Source: Achatina immaculata
Taxonomy: Eukaryota; Mollusca; Gastropoda; Stylommatophora; Achatinidae
Reading direction: 5' to 3'
NCBI GenBank assembly: GCA_009760885.1
Contig: CM019716.1
Coordinates: forward strand, 11,602,438-11,666,437
DNA: 64,000 nucleotides
Part shown: one piece after another, positions 44,433 to 54,589 of the stretch
Layout of the letters: the number at the start of each line of letters is the position of its first letter
How positions within the stretch are numbered: position 1 is the stretch's first letter
Program-made: the position numbers and the translations under genes
The notes under the pieces: generated by a model
What the model saw: only the letters and a program-made list of their open reading frames with translations
Told to the model about the DNA's origin: nothing
Databases searched by the model: none

Positions 44433-45156
44433 CTACTTTATTACAAGAACTAGTTTTACCACAGTTGCCATTTCTCTTATCTCTTGCTGACAGACAACGA
44501 TGTTTGCCCTACTCTGAGCTTGTGTATAAGCAGATGGTGTCCTGTTTTTTTTATTGATAAGTTGGAAAAGAATGTCCTTAAAAATCTTATTTTTGAGGTT
44601 CTGTCTGTTCCTCTCCACAGATTATTTAGTTGTTTTATTTTCTGAAGAGCGATAGATGTCCTCCTTTTAGTTTCCCTCATTGTATCTCCATTATTAGTTA
44701 GTAGTGATCCAAGATATTCAAAACTCTCCACTTCTTCCAAATTTTCCTCATTGATACTTATTTCAGCTGCCTTGTTTGTTTTGTCAATTTTCATCAGTTT
44801 AGTTTTCTTTGCATTAAAATAGAGATTTTGCTCTTCGCTATTCTTATAAACAGATATAATTAGTTTTTCCACTTCTTTTTTGTGGACAGTAATGCTGTGT
44901 CATAAGCATATCTAATCTCTGGTATTTCATAACCTCCAATTGTTATGGCATCGTAATATTCTTTGTCTACATCTTCTCTAACATTCCTCATATTTTCAGT
45001 ATACAAGTTAAATAAGTAAGGCAAAACTATGCACCCCTGAGGGACCCCTTGTTTTATGTCAAACCAAGTTGTTGTTTCACCATTTATTCCTACTGCTGCT
45101 TGTTGGTCTAGATACAGCAGTGATGTTAATTGTATCAAATGTGTTGGAAATCCCAT
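44433..45156 (-). pseudogene. LINE reverse-transcriptase fragment, copy 2
   Basis: Duplicate of 42946-43669, 1,487 bp away, with three visible amino acid differences (R to G before I-N-G-E; C-I-F to C-I-V; K-G-Y to K-E-Y). It has the same R-Y-A-Y-D defect and the same frameshift, so both lesions predate the duplication. Confidence 0.88.
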
Positions 45157-45208
45157 TTTTTTCCATTATTTAAAAACATTTCTAGTATTGTACACAATCA
45201 CATGCCTT

Positions 45209-45492
45209 TAAATAGTCTAAATATAAAGAAGACAAGATTGAACTACAAACTAGACAGAACTACAAAAATAAGGTTTTTAAGGGCATGCATTTTTCCCATT
45301 GGAACATATTCTGTGAGACCTGGACACTTAACAAAACAGCTGAGAATCACATAAATGACTTTGAATGTAAATGCTACAGAAGAGTTCTTCAAATATCATG
45401 GGCACAAAGAAAGAACAAATATATCCATACTACAAGAACTTGATAGTGAAGAAGGCTGACTAGTAAAGAAGATTAAACAGAAAACTGAAGTA
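45209..45492 (+). pseudogene. LINE C-terminal fragment, target of the mariner, copy 2
   Basis: Duplicate of 43722-44005. The LINE reading resumes beyond the far end of the mariner at 49627: R-K-L-K, the TA, then Y-F-G-Y-I-F. This is the usual LINE motif K-Y-F-G-H-I. Confidence 0.82.
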
Positions 45493-45558
45493 CGAGGGGT
45501 GATTGATACGTTCTCGGGATAAGGTACAACTTATTATTTGTGGACAACTTTTTTGGGG

Positions 45559-46175
45559 TTATTTCTCAACATACCCCCCTTGCAAGTTTATGCGATTCTG
45601 GTGCATACGGATCCCTTCTTTGTAAAAGTCAGCATCTTGTGCCAGTAGAAAGTGGTCTACAGCATGAATGACGTCATCATCTGAAGCAAATTTGCAACCA
45701 CTGAGCTCCTTTTTGAGTTTGGTAAACAGGTAATAGTCCGAAGGGGCCAAATCTGGGGAATAAGGAGGATGTTCAAGAAGCTGGAAGCTGCATTCATGAA
45801 TGGCAGCCATTGCCAGCGCCGACTTGTGAACTGGGGCATTGTCTTGATGAAAGATGACTCATCTCGTCAATTTCCCTCGACGCTTTTCCTTCAATTTGAC
45901 CCGCAGTTGCTTCACAAGATTAGCGTAATAGGCCCCGGTGACCATTCTGCCCTTTTGAATATACTCTACCAACAGCACACCTTCTGAATCCCAAAAGATG
46001 GAAGCCATTACTTTGCCTGCAGACAGAATCACCCTTTCTTTCTTTGAAAGTGGGGATCCATGATGTTTCCACTGCTTTGACTCTTCTTTGGTTTATGGTT
46101 GAAAATGATGAACCCAAGTATCATCCATAGTCACAAATTGCTGAAGAAACTTTTCAGGATCTGCAGAAAAAGGGC
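45559..46175 (-). pseudogene. Mariner transposase catalytic domain, D-D-34-D
   Basis: Minus strand, one frame with two in-frame stops. First catalytic Asp in V-T-M-D-D-T-W-V-H-H-F (G-D-E-T-W usual). Second in F-H-Q-D-N-A-P-V-H-K-S. Third in Y-S-P-D-L-A-P-S-D-Y-Y-L-F. I count 34 residues between the second and third Asp, the mariner spacing. Stops lie after H-H-F-Q-P and before V-I-F-H-Q-D, with no frameshift. The end G-G-Y-V-E-K is followed by about 65 bp and the inverted repeat. All three acidic residues are kept, so decay is recent. Confidence 0.9.
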
Positions 46176-46189
46176 CAAGATTGTTTCAC

Positions 46190-47540
46190 ATGGTGTAACA
46201 GAATTAATTAATTCTGGAATTCTGTTCTTTTATTTAACGTTATAGAGGAGTTCCAGGGATTTATTTGATAGATGACGTAGTGGTTAGCGCCCTTAGTTAT
46301 TTTTTTTAAAGTACAGGTCAACAAAAGTCAGGTTTGACACGTTGAAGACCATTTCTTGTCATGTCCAGGCACAGGATTTTTTTACAGTTAACTAAAGTTA
46401 TTTAGGACATGTTTGTTTAATTCGTTATTTTTAGTTACAGAAAAGCTTAAAATAGGACTGTTGTTTTTAGTTTATTGTCCAAGGTCATAAACAGGTAATC
46501 TCTGTACAGATTGAGATTTTAGGCAGAAATGTTTTAATAACAATTTTTATCTTCCACGAGACAGATTCTTCGGGAAGATTTAGCAGTAGAAATTGTAGTT
46601 GATATTTAAGGACCAAACTCTTACGTAGGATTATGATAAGGATTAGATTGATTAGTAGTTTGAGATCGATTATGATTGCAAATTCATTATGTAGAGTTTG
46701 AATGAGAAGGATGTTTCAGATAGGATGCTAGGATGTGATCTGTTAGTTAGTCTTTTTTTCCTTATCCAAATGTGTAATTTTTTGATGCAGCTACGAGTTG
46801 TTAGAAAATAGTTTGTAACTGAAGGAATATGAATTTTTCTATTGAGATTTTTGAGGACTTTAAGTCCGATATTTTTGGTGATGTGAAGTTGTATGTAAGG
46901 ATCCATGGAAGTTTCAGTGAGTTAGCAAGGTGGCTCTTATTCCATCATGTGGAATGCCTGTTTTTCCTAGCTGAGAGTGATTGTTGCCCACTCCCTCCCT
47001 ATATAGCGAACTAGTTCTCGCCGGGGAGAGGAGTTGGATTATTCATCTGTTTACTCAATTTATTGCTACATCCTCACTTATTCACCACTCATTTTTCCCA
47101 TAATAAATATGTGTAATTGCTATTATCAGCACTAAGATGGACACCACAGGGGAACAGAAGTAAGGGTAGACCAAAAGAGACATGGAGAAGAACAACAGAA
47201 AGGATGTTGAGCAATAAAGGGCTCACCTGGGCAAGAGGAGAAAAAAGGTGAAGGACAGGCATTTGTGGAAAACCCTTGCGGAAGCCCCATGTGCCCTGGG
47301 CACTTAAGGTTCAGAGAGAGAAAGAGAACTGCTATTATCAATTTGAGTGTAGTGGTTCTCAAACTGTTGAGATGTGTTCGTTCTCAGTTACACATTAAAA
47401 TTCCTCAGATGTAATCAGCAGATAGAGGAAGAAAAAGTAGTTCAGTTTATCACCTTAGGTGGCGGCTTTATACAGTTACGAAGTACTTTAATTAGTGCCG
47501 TGTCTTGGCACATACCATGCTAAACCATTCTGTTTTATTG
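46190..47540. other. Foreign insertion in the mariner, copy 1
   Basis: Non-coding and AT-rich. The left edge has the palindrome CAGAATTAATTAATTCTG (46199-46216) immediately followed by GGAATTCTGTTC. At 46284 GACGTAGTGGTTAGCGCCC resembles a tRNA A-box region of a SINE, without a clear B box. The right limit is uncertain (47400-47540). It contains the LINE end at 47129. The repeat unit is copied at 47700-49050. Confidence 0.6.
47129..47329 (+). mobile_element. 5'-truncated LINE end with 11 bp target duplication, copy 1
   Basis: Starts GCACTAAGATGGACACC and encodes the same C terminus as 1056-1290 (R-W-T-P-Q-G, here frameshifted). It ends CACTTAAGGTTCAG and a GA tail. TGCTATTATCA lies on both sides (47118-47128 and 47330-47340), a clean target-site duplication. 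Confidence 0.92.
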
Positions 47541-48638
47541 TTCAGACGCTGTCGTTTGTGAACAGTTCCATGATGTTTCCACTGCTTTGACTCTTCTTTG
47601 GTTTATGGTTGAAAATGATGAACCCAAGTATCATCCATAGTCACAAATTGCTGAAGAAACTTTTCAGGATCTGCAGAAAAAGGGCCAAGATTGTTTCACA
47701 TGGTGTAACAGAATTAATTAATTCTGGAATTCTGTTCTTTTATTTAACGTTATAGAGGAGTTCCAGGGATTTATTTGATAGATGACGTAGTGGTTAGCGC
47801 CCTTAGTTATTTTTTTTAAAGTACAGGTCAACAAAAGTCAGGTTTGACACGTTGAAGACCATTTCTTGTCATGTCCAGGCACAGGATTTTTTTACAGTTA
47901 ACTAAAGTTATTTAGGACATGTTTGTTTAATTCGTTATTTTTAGTTACAGAAAAGCTTAAAATAGGACTGTTGTTTTTAGTTTATTGTCCAAGGTCATAA
48001 ACAGGTAATCTCTGTACAGATTGAGATTTTAGGCAGAAATGTTTTAATAACAATTTTTATCTTCCACGAGACAGATTCTTCGGGAAGATTTAGCAGTAGA
48101 AATTGTAGTTGATATTTAAGGACCAAACTCTTACGTAGGATTATGATAAGGATTAGATTGATTAGTAGTTTGAGATCGATTATGATTGCAAATTCATTAT
48201 GTAGAGTTTGAATGAGAAGGATGTTTCAGATAGGATGCTAGGATGTGATCTGTTAGTTAGTCTTTTTTTCCTTATCCAAATGTGTAATTTTTTGATGCAG
48301 CTACGAGTTGTTAGAAAATAGTTTGTAACTGAAGGAATATGAATTTTTCTATTGAGATTTTTGAGGACTTTAAGTCCGATATTTTTGGTGATGTGAAGTT
48401 GTATGTAAGGATCCATGGAAGTTTCAGTGAGTTAGCAAGGTGGCTCTTATTCCATCATGTGGAATGCCTGTTTTTCCTAGCTGAGAGTGATTGTTGCCCA
48501 CTCCCTCCCTATATAGCGAACTAGTTCTCGCCGGGGAGAGGAGTTGGATTATTCATCTGTTTACTCAATTTATTGCTACATCCTCACTTATTCACCACTC
48601 ATTTTTCCCATAATAAATATGTGTAATTGCTATTATCA

Positions 48639-48839
48639 GCACTAAGATGGACACCACAGGGGAACAGAAGTAAGGGTAGACCAAAAGAGACATGGAGAAG
48701 AACAACAGAAAGGATGTTGAGCAATAAAGGGCTCACCTGGGCAAGAGGAGAAAAAAGGTGAAGGACAGGCATTTGTGGAAAACCCTTGCGGAAGCCCCAT
48801 GTGCCCTGGGCACTTAAGGTTCAGAGAGAGAAAGAGAAC
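48639..48839 (+). mobile_element. 5'-truncated LINE end, copy 2
   Basis: Identical to 47129-47329, carried along by the 1,510 bp duplication together with its target duplication. It is not an independent insertion. Confidence 0.92.
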
Positions 48840-49074
48840 TGCTATTATCAATTTGAGTGTAGTGGTTCTCAAACTGTTGAGATGTGTTCGTTCTCAGTTA
48901 CACATTAAAATTCCTCAGATGTAATCAGCAGATAGAGGAAGAAAAAGTAGTTCAGTTTATCACCTTAGGTGGCGGCTTTATACAGTTACGAAGTACTTTA
49001 ATTAGTGCCGTGTCTTGGCACATACCATGCTAAACCATTCTGTTTTATTGTTCAGACGCTGTCGTTTGTGAACA

Positions 49075-49468
49075 GTTCCAAGAAGTTTCGGGACCCATCC
49101 AACAGAGACCTTTGTCATTTGAAGATCATTGTGAATAATGGCATGAACATGTTCCTGGGAGATGTCCAACTCAGTAGCAATGACTGCTCAGTTAATCGTC
49201 GATCCTTCATTATCATGTCATGGATTCTGTCAGTAGTTTCATCGGTGGTTACCGTTCTTGGTCTTCCTGGACGGGGATCATCTTCCAGACTCTCCCTTCC
49301 ATGTTTGAAATGAGCTGCCCATTTCTTCACTGTGCTGTAAGAAGGGGCACTCTCCGCTAGAGTCTCTACCATATCCTCATGGATCTCCTTCGATGATAAG
49401 CCCTTGATGCAGATGTAGCGAATGACTACTCGATGAGAAATTGTATCCATTTTCTCAATTTGTGCCAC
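49075..49468 (-). pseudogene. Mariner transposase N-terminal part
   Basis: Minus strand from the Met at 49468. The first helix-turn-helix region (R-V-V-I-R-Y-I-C-I-K-G, then Y-S-T-V-K-K-W-A-A-H-F-K-H-G) is followed by the link D-P-R-P-G-R-P-R-T. The second helix-turn-helix starts at D-R-R-L-T-E-Q. A frameshift follows. In the next frame the mariner reading goes on (H-I-I-H-N-D-L-Q-M-T-K-V-S, W-V-P-K-L-L) to the duplication edge near 49077. Confidence 0.88.
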
Positions 49469-49626
49469 CCCTTACCACTTCAGTAGCCTGTAAAAAAATT
49501 GGTTGCAGTTAATTTCTTGAAACTTTGTGTTTAATCTTACATTAACCTGATCTACAAATCCACCTAATATCAACTGTGTGTTTCAAGTAGTGTACCTTAT
49601 ACTGAGAACTTATAAATCACCCCTCG

Positions 49627-49695
49627 TATTTTGGATATATTTTCGAAAAACGTCAGCAGTAAGTGTGTATTCGTTGGTAATCAAGTGTTAGGCTG
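49627..49695 (+). pseudogene. LINE host sequence beyond the mariner
   Basis: After the TA the plus strand reads TTTTGGATATATTTTCGAAA, giving the Y-F-G-Y-I-F continuation of the LINE cut at 45492. Confidence 0.75.
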
Positions 49696-49965
49696 TGTTT
49701 GTTCGGCTTAGCCTTTGTTTATCTATGTTTGTTCTTGTCTTTCTTCCTTACAGAAAGAAGGAACTTCGAATCTAGCCTTTGTTTATCTATGTTTGTTTCT
49801 GCCTTTCTTCCCTACAGAAGGAAGGAACTTTGAATCTAGCCTTTGTTTATCTATGTTTGTTCTTGTTTTCTTCCCTACAGAAAGAAGGAACTTTGAATCT
49901 AGCCTTTGTTTGTCTATGTTTGTTGTTGTCTTTCTCCCCATACTGAAGGAAGAAAACTTTCAACT
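49696..49965. repeat. Minisatellite, about 65 bp unit, four copies
   Basis: Unit with AGCCTTTGTTTATCTATG, TTTGTTCTTGTCTTTCTTCC and CTACAGAAAGAAGGAAC. Confidence 0.93.
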
Positions 49966-49984
49966 ATAAAACTATTCACTTCAG

Positions 49985-50125
49985 CCCGGACTAAACATGT
50001 TCGCCCTGACACCCGGACTAAACATGTTCGCCCTGACACCCGGACTAAACATGTTCGCCCTGACACCCGGATTAAACATGTTCGCCCTGACACCCAGACT
50101 AAACATGTTCGCCCTGACGGCCGGA
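49985..50125. repeat. Minisatellite, 27 bp unit, five copies
   Basis: Unit with ACTAAACATGTTCGCCCTGA and CACCCGG. As 27 is a codon multiple, the frame stays open (K-H-V-R-P-D-T-R-T). Confidence 0.95.
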
Positions 50126-50241
50126 AAAAAAAACGTGACCTAAATGAGCTCTGTACAACAAATCCTCTCTCTGTTCACGCTCCACGTAGGAGCAGATAAA
50201 CCTGAGATCTAAAACTGCTGTAGGCCTCCAGTTGGTGATTA

Positions 50242-51289
50242 CTGTAATCCTGGAAGTGAAAAATGTTTTTATAGAGAGCTGCTACTTGCGTCATTATTAT
50301 AATTGGATAAGGGAAGAAAGAAGGCGGGAGATGAAGATAAAAGGGAAGGAAGGGGGAGAGAGAGGTGGAGAGATTGATCGATCTTTTTCACCTTTACCCC
50401 TTCAATTTTTTCTGATTATTTAGAGCATAAGAAAAGGAGCATTTGATGATTACAAGGAAGTACACTGCTACAGGAACATTAAAAAAAAATGTTTTCCTCG
50501 CGCCAGAAGTGGACATTTTTCATCGTCCATTATTGAACATAATGTATAAAGGATGATTGTTATATGACGCTAGAGTGCCATCTGTTTACTGACCTCATTG
50601 TTCTCACAGACAGATATGCCCACTGACCACAGTTCTACGGCTCCAGCACTGACTGGCTGTAGAGACAGGTGGTAAGGCATCAATATCATCTTGCAGATCA
50701 TAAAAGTTTATTTAACACTCAGCCAGACATGCGCGCAGGTAGCGGGTTGTCCGTTACCTAGCAACAGAATCAAGGCAGTACCAGGCTGACTAGAAATCAG
50801 AGCGAGGACATTCAGCGATCATCTGACTGAGACAGATTCTTCACAAACATTTGCTCAAACTCCCATGGTTTCTTCTTCTTCTTCTTCTTGAAACTGCGAG
50901 CTGATTTTCTTTGCAGCCGATGTCAAAGATGTTTGGGCACAGCATGGTGTCGGTTTGGGAGCGGGTCACTGCAGCTATTTTTTCAGTTCTGAGTGGAGCT
51001 AAAAAGCAAGAAATGTGCAGTACTTCTTAGCACGCTCCACCACCCTGGGGAGTAAAGCGATCCCTGCCCAACTAGCCAGGCTAGGTCTGTTACTGGGGGT
51101 ACAAACGGAGAGGTGGGACAGGGTCTTGGTCAGTTATGTTTCGCCAGCCCTGAAACTGACATGTCAGCTGCGGGTTGCCGGTTGCCAAAACTGACAGCGT
51201 CTTCGGCCCGCCCATGTTTGATGACGGGTTGATCCACGACAGCCTGATCACGTGATCTGGCAGGCCGCTGCTGACCTGCGCCTAGGTCA
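50242..51289. other. Duplication unit 1, left part without a gene
   Basis: Includes a (TTC)n tract at 50870-50889. The open frame on the minus strand at 51130-51450 is not recognisable as a protein. Confidence 0.5.
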
Positions 51290-51498
51290 AACAAGAGAAA
51301 TAGCCACCTCGTAAATCTAGTCCTTGTAATGAAAGTAGATGGAGGTGGATGGTTCAGTTTTATAGTAAGATAGAAGAAGTGAGGAAAGTTGGTAGAAACA
51401 AGAATGACAGAAAGTAAGATGAGCACATATAAATGAAAGACATACAACAAATCAATATTTCGACAAAAAGCCTTTTTTCAAGGATCTCACATACACAC
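51290..51498 (-). mobile_element. Dispersed terminal module with hammerhead-like core (unit 1, minus)
   Basis: The minus strand reads GATCCTTGAAAAAAGGC, TTTTTGTC, GAAATATTG, then TTGTATG, ATTTA, CTTACTTTCTGTC and TAAAACTGAACCATCC. Same family as 28.9 kb. The hairpin before GAAA is A/T-rich here. Confidence 0.55.
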
Positions 51499-52239
51499 AC
51501 ACTCACACGCATCATCATCATCATCAGTGCCGTGCCGACTGGCGTTGGCTATTATGCTTCTCCAGAGTACACGATCCTTCATGCAGGCCATCAGTTCAGT
51601 TGGTGATCTCCTCTCACACCATCCCGTCAGACTGTCCAGTATCATTTCTCTTGGTCTTCCTCTTGATCTTCTTCCTTCTATTTTTCCTGTTGTTATAATA
51701 TTTTCAATGCCCCCTCTTCTCATTGCATGTCCTATGAAAGTACGTTGTCTCTCTCTTATTTTTTTGACAAGATTTTTTGTCTCTCCAGCTCTTCTCATAC
51801 ATTCTTCATTAGTTATTTTTGCTGTCCAGGGGATTCGCAACATTCTTCTAATAAACCACATTTCTGCTGCTTCCAATGATTTTTGTGCAGACCTGCCTAT
51901 TGTCGATGATTCACTTCCATATAACAAGATAGGTTCAATATAGCATTTTAGGACTCGTTTTCTAACATTCATTGATAAGGATGTGTTGGCTAATATGTTT
52001 CTCATTCTCTGAAATGCAGTCTTTGCTTGGCCTATTCTGTTCCTAATTTCTGTTTTGCATTTCCCATCTGAAGTTATTACTGCTCCAAGGTATTTGAATT
52101 TCTGCACCTGCTTTAGAATAGTTCTATTTAATTTTATACTGCATGCTGGTGGATTCTGTTTCTTAGATATAACCATAGTCTCTGTCTTTTTGATGTTCAA
52201 AGTAAGGCCTTTCTGTTCACTTTCCTTAGCGACACACAC
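51487..52239 (-). pseudogene. LINE reverse-transcriptase C-terminal 250 residues, copy 1
   Basis: A 250-codon open frame on the minus strand. It starts after the catalytic motif: K-K-T-E-T-M-V-I-S-K, then Q-K-F-K-Y-L-G-A-V-I-T-S-D-G-K, and Y-I-E-P-I-L-L-Y-G-S-E-S (W after it is replaced by S-T-I). Next come W-F-I-R-R-M-L-R-I-P-W and F-I-G-H-A-M-R-R, then G-K-I-E-G-R-R-S-R-G-R-P-R-E. The true stop would lie near H-G-T-D-D-D-D-D, as the frame runs into the (GAT)n tail. It lacks fingers and palm, so it is a 5'-truncated copy, but it is very well preserved and probably young. CA-repeats flank it. Confidence 0.9.
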
Positions 52240-52350
52240 ACAAGAAAACTAAAAGGCATTTTATGCCCGTCTTTTTTACGTGGCGGACACTAGAAGAGAT
52301 AAGTTTTTCTTATCTTTTCCGTGTTTTTATCTGTTGTGTTGTTTCTCTAT

Positions 52351-52483
52351 GTGATCCTTGGAAAAAAAGACGTTTTCCGAAATTGTAGATTGTTCTATGT
52401 TCTTCATTTATACGCCCTCACTTTACTTTCTGTCGGTGTTGTTACCCTCCAGCTCTCCTTACTCTTTCTATCTTTCTGTAAAA
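52351..52483 (+). mobile_element. Dispersed terminal module with hammerhead-like core (unit 1, plus)
   Basis: GATCCTTGGAAAAAAAGACG, TTTTCC, GAAATTG, then TTCTATGTT, ATTTA and TTTACTTTCTGTC, ending TCTTTCTGTAAAACTG. A 6 bp stem GGAAAA/TTTTCC directly precedes GAAA. It is inverted relative to the module on the other side of the LINE. Confidence 0.55.
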
Positions 52484-53528
52484 CTGTAATCCTGGAAGTG
52501 AAAAATGTTTTTATAGAGAGCTGCTACTTGCGTCATTATTATAATTGGATAAGGGAAGAAAGAAGGCGGGAGATGAAGATAAAAGGGAAGGAAGGGGAGA
52601 GAGAGGTGGAGAGATTGATCGATCTTTTCACCTTTACCCCTTCAATTTTTTCTGATTATTTAGAGCATAAGAAAAGGAGCATTTGATGATTACAAGGAAG
52701 TACACTGCTACAGGAACATTAAAAAAAATGTTTTCCTCGCGCCAGAAGTGGACATTTTTCATCGTCCATTATTGAACATAATGTATAAAGGATGATTGTT
52801 ATATGACGCTAGAGTGCCATCTGTTTACTGACCTCATTGTTCTCACAGACAGATATGCCCACTGACCACAGTTCTACGGCTCCAGCACTGACTGGCTGTA
52901 GAGACAGGTGGTAAGGCATCAAGATCATCTTGCAGATCATAAAAGTTTATTTAACACTCAGCCAGACATGCGCGCAGGTAGCGGGTTGTCCGTTACCTAG
53001 CAACAGAATCAAGGCAGTACCAGGCTGACTAGAAATCAGAGCGAGGACATTCAGCGATCATCTGACTGAGACAGATTCTTCACAAACATTTGCTCAAACT
53101 CCCATGGTTTCTTCTTCTTCTTCTTCTTGAAACTGCGAGCTGATTTTCTTTGCAGCCGATGTCAAAGATGTTTGGGCACAGCATGGTGTCGGTTTGGGAG
53201 CGGGTCACTGCAGCTATTTTTTCAGTTCTGAGTGGAGCTAAAAAGCAAGAAATGTGCAGTACTTCTTAGCACGCTCCACCACCCTGGGGAGTAAAGCGAT
53301 CCCTGCCCAACTAGCCAGGCTAGGTCTGTTACTGGGGGTACAAACGGAGAGGTGGGACAGGGTCTTGGTCAGTTATGTTTCGCCAGCCCTGAAACTGACA
53401 TGTCAGCTGCGGGTTGCCGGTTGCCAAAACTGACAGCGTCTTCGGCCCGCCCATGTTTGATGACGGGTTGATCCACGACAGCCTGATCACGTGATCTGGC
53501 AGGCCGCTGCTGACCTGCGCCTAGGTCA
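52484..53528. other. Duplication unit 2, left part without a gene
   Basis: Copy of 50242-51289. Confidence 0.6.
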
Positions 53529-53737
53529 AACAAGAGAAATAGCCACCTCGTAAATCTAGTCCTTGTAATGAAAGTAGATGGAGGTGGATGGTTCAGTTTT
53601 ATAGTAAGATAGAAGAAGTGAGGAAAGTTGGTAGAAACAAGAATGACAGAAAGTAAGATGAGCACATATAAATGAAAGACATACAACAAATCAATATTTC
53701 GACAAAAAGCCTTTTTTCAAGGATCTCACATACACAC
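53529..53737 (-). mobile_element. Dispersed terminal module (unit 2, minus)
   Basis: Copy of 51290-51498. Confidence 0.55.
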
Positions 53738-54478
53738 ACACTCACACGCATCATCATCATCATCAGTGCCGTGCCGACTGGCGTTGGCTATTATGCTTCT
53801 CCAGAGTACACGATCCTTCATGCAGGCCATCAGTTCAGTTGGTGATCTCCTCTCACACCATCCCGTCAGACTGTCCAGTATCATTTCTCTTGGTCTTCCT
53901 CTTGATCTTCTTCCTTCTATTTTTCCTGTTGTTATAATATTTTCAATGCCCCCTCTTCTCATTGCATGTCCTATGAAAGTACGTTGTCTCTCTCTTATTT
54001 TTTTGACAAGATTTTTTGTCTCTCCAGCTCTTCTCATACATTCTTCATTAGTTATTTTTGCTGTCCAGGGGATTCGCAACATTCTTCTAATAAACCACAT
54101 TTCTGCTGCTTCCAATGATTTTTGTGCAGACCTGCCTATTGTCGATGATTCACTTCCATATAACAAGATAGGTTCAATATAGCATTTTAGGACTCGTTTT
54201 CTAACATTCATTGATAAGGATGTGTTGGCTAATATGTTTCTCATTCTCTGAAATGCAGTCTTTGCTTGGCCTATTCTGTTCCTAATTTCTGTTTTGCATT
54301 TCCCATCTGAAGTTATTACTGCTCCAAGGTATTTGAATTTCTGCACCTGCTTTAGAATAGTTCTATTTAATTTTATACTGCATGCTGGTGGATTCTGTTT
54401 CTTAGATATAACCATAGTCTCTGTCTTTTTGATGTTCAAAGTAAGGCCTTTCTGTTCACTTTCCTTAGCGACACACAC
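53726..54478 (-). pseudogene. LINE reverse-transcriptase C-terminal 250 residues, copy 2
   Basis: Amino-acid identical to 51487-52239 and copied with the 2.24 kb unit. Not a separate insertion, since all flanks are copied too. Confidence 0.9.
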
Positions 54479-54589
54479 ACAAGAAAACTAAAAGGCATTT
54501 TATGCCCGTCTTTTTTACGTGGCGGACACTAGAAGAGATAAGTTTTTCTTATCTTTTCCGTGTTTTTATCTGTTGTGTTGTTTCTCTAT

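Larger units (their letters stand above)
42897..45870. repeat. 1,487 bp tandem duplication
   Basis: 42897-44383 and 44384-45870 are aligned without gaps and differ at only a few bases (for example 43528 area AAAATATG against AAACTATG). Each unit holds a LINE reverse-transcriptase remnant, an inverted LINE fragment and a mariner C terminus. The junction joins mariner coding sequence to TTTCCTTACACTTTCTATC. Confidence 0.95.
46057..49077. repeat. 1,510 bp tandem duplication inside the mariner
   Basis: 46057-47566 and 47567-49077 appear identical wherever compared. Junction: GTGAACAGTTCC joined to ATGATGTTTCC at 47568, while the far copy continues to AAGAAGTTTCGGG, the mariner N-terminal part. 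Each unit holds a piece of mariner, the foreign insertion and a 201 bp LINE end. Confidence 0.95.
45493..49626 (-). mobile_element. Mariner transposon enlarged by an insertion and a duplication
   Basis: Ends CGAGGGGTGATTGATA at 45493 and, inverted, TATAAATCACCCCTCG at 49611-49626. Beyond these, GTTCTC and ATAAGGTACA also match, so the inverted repeats are about 33 bp. TA flanks both sides. The transposase reads from right to left: N terminus 49468-49075, catalytic part 46175-45559. Between them lie a foreign 1.4 kb insertion and a 1,510 bp tandem duplication, so a normal 1.3 kb mariner now spans 4.1 kb. Confidence 0.88.

Noticed and set aside
45559..49468. Claim of an active mariner
   Set aside because: Two stops in the catalytic part, a frameshift in the N-terminal part, and a large insertion between them.
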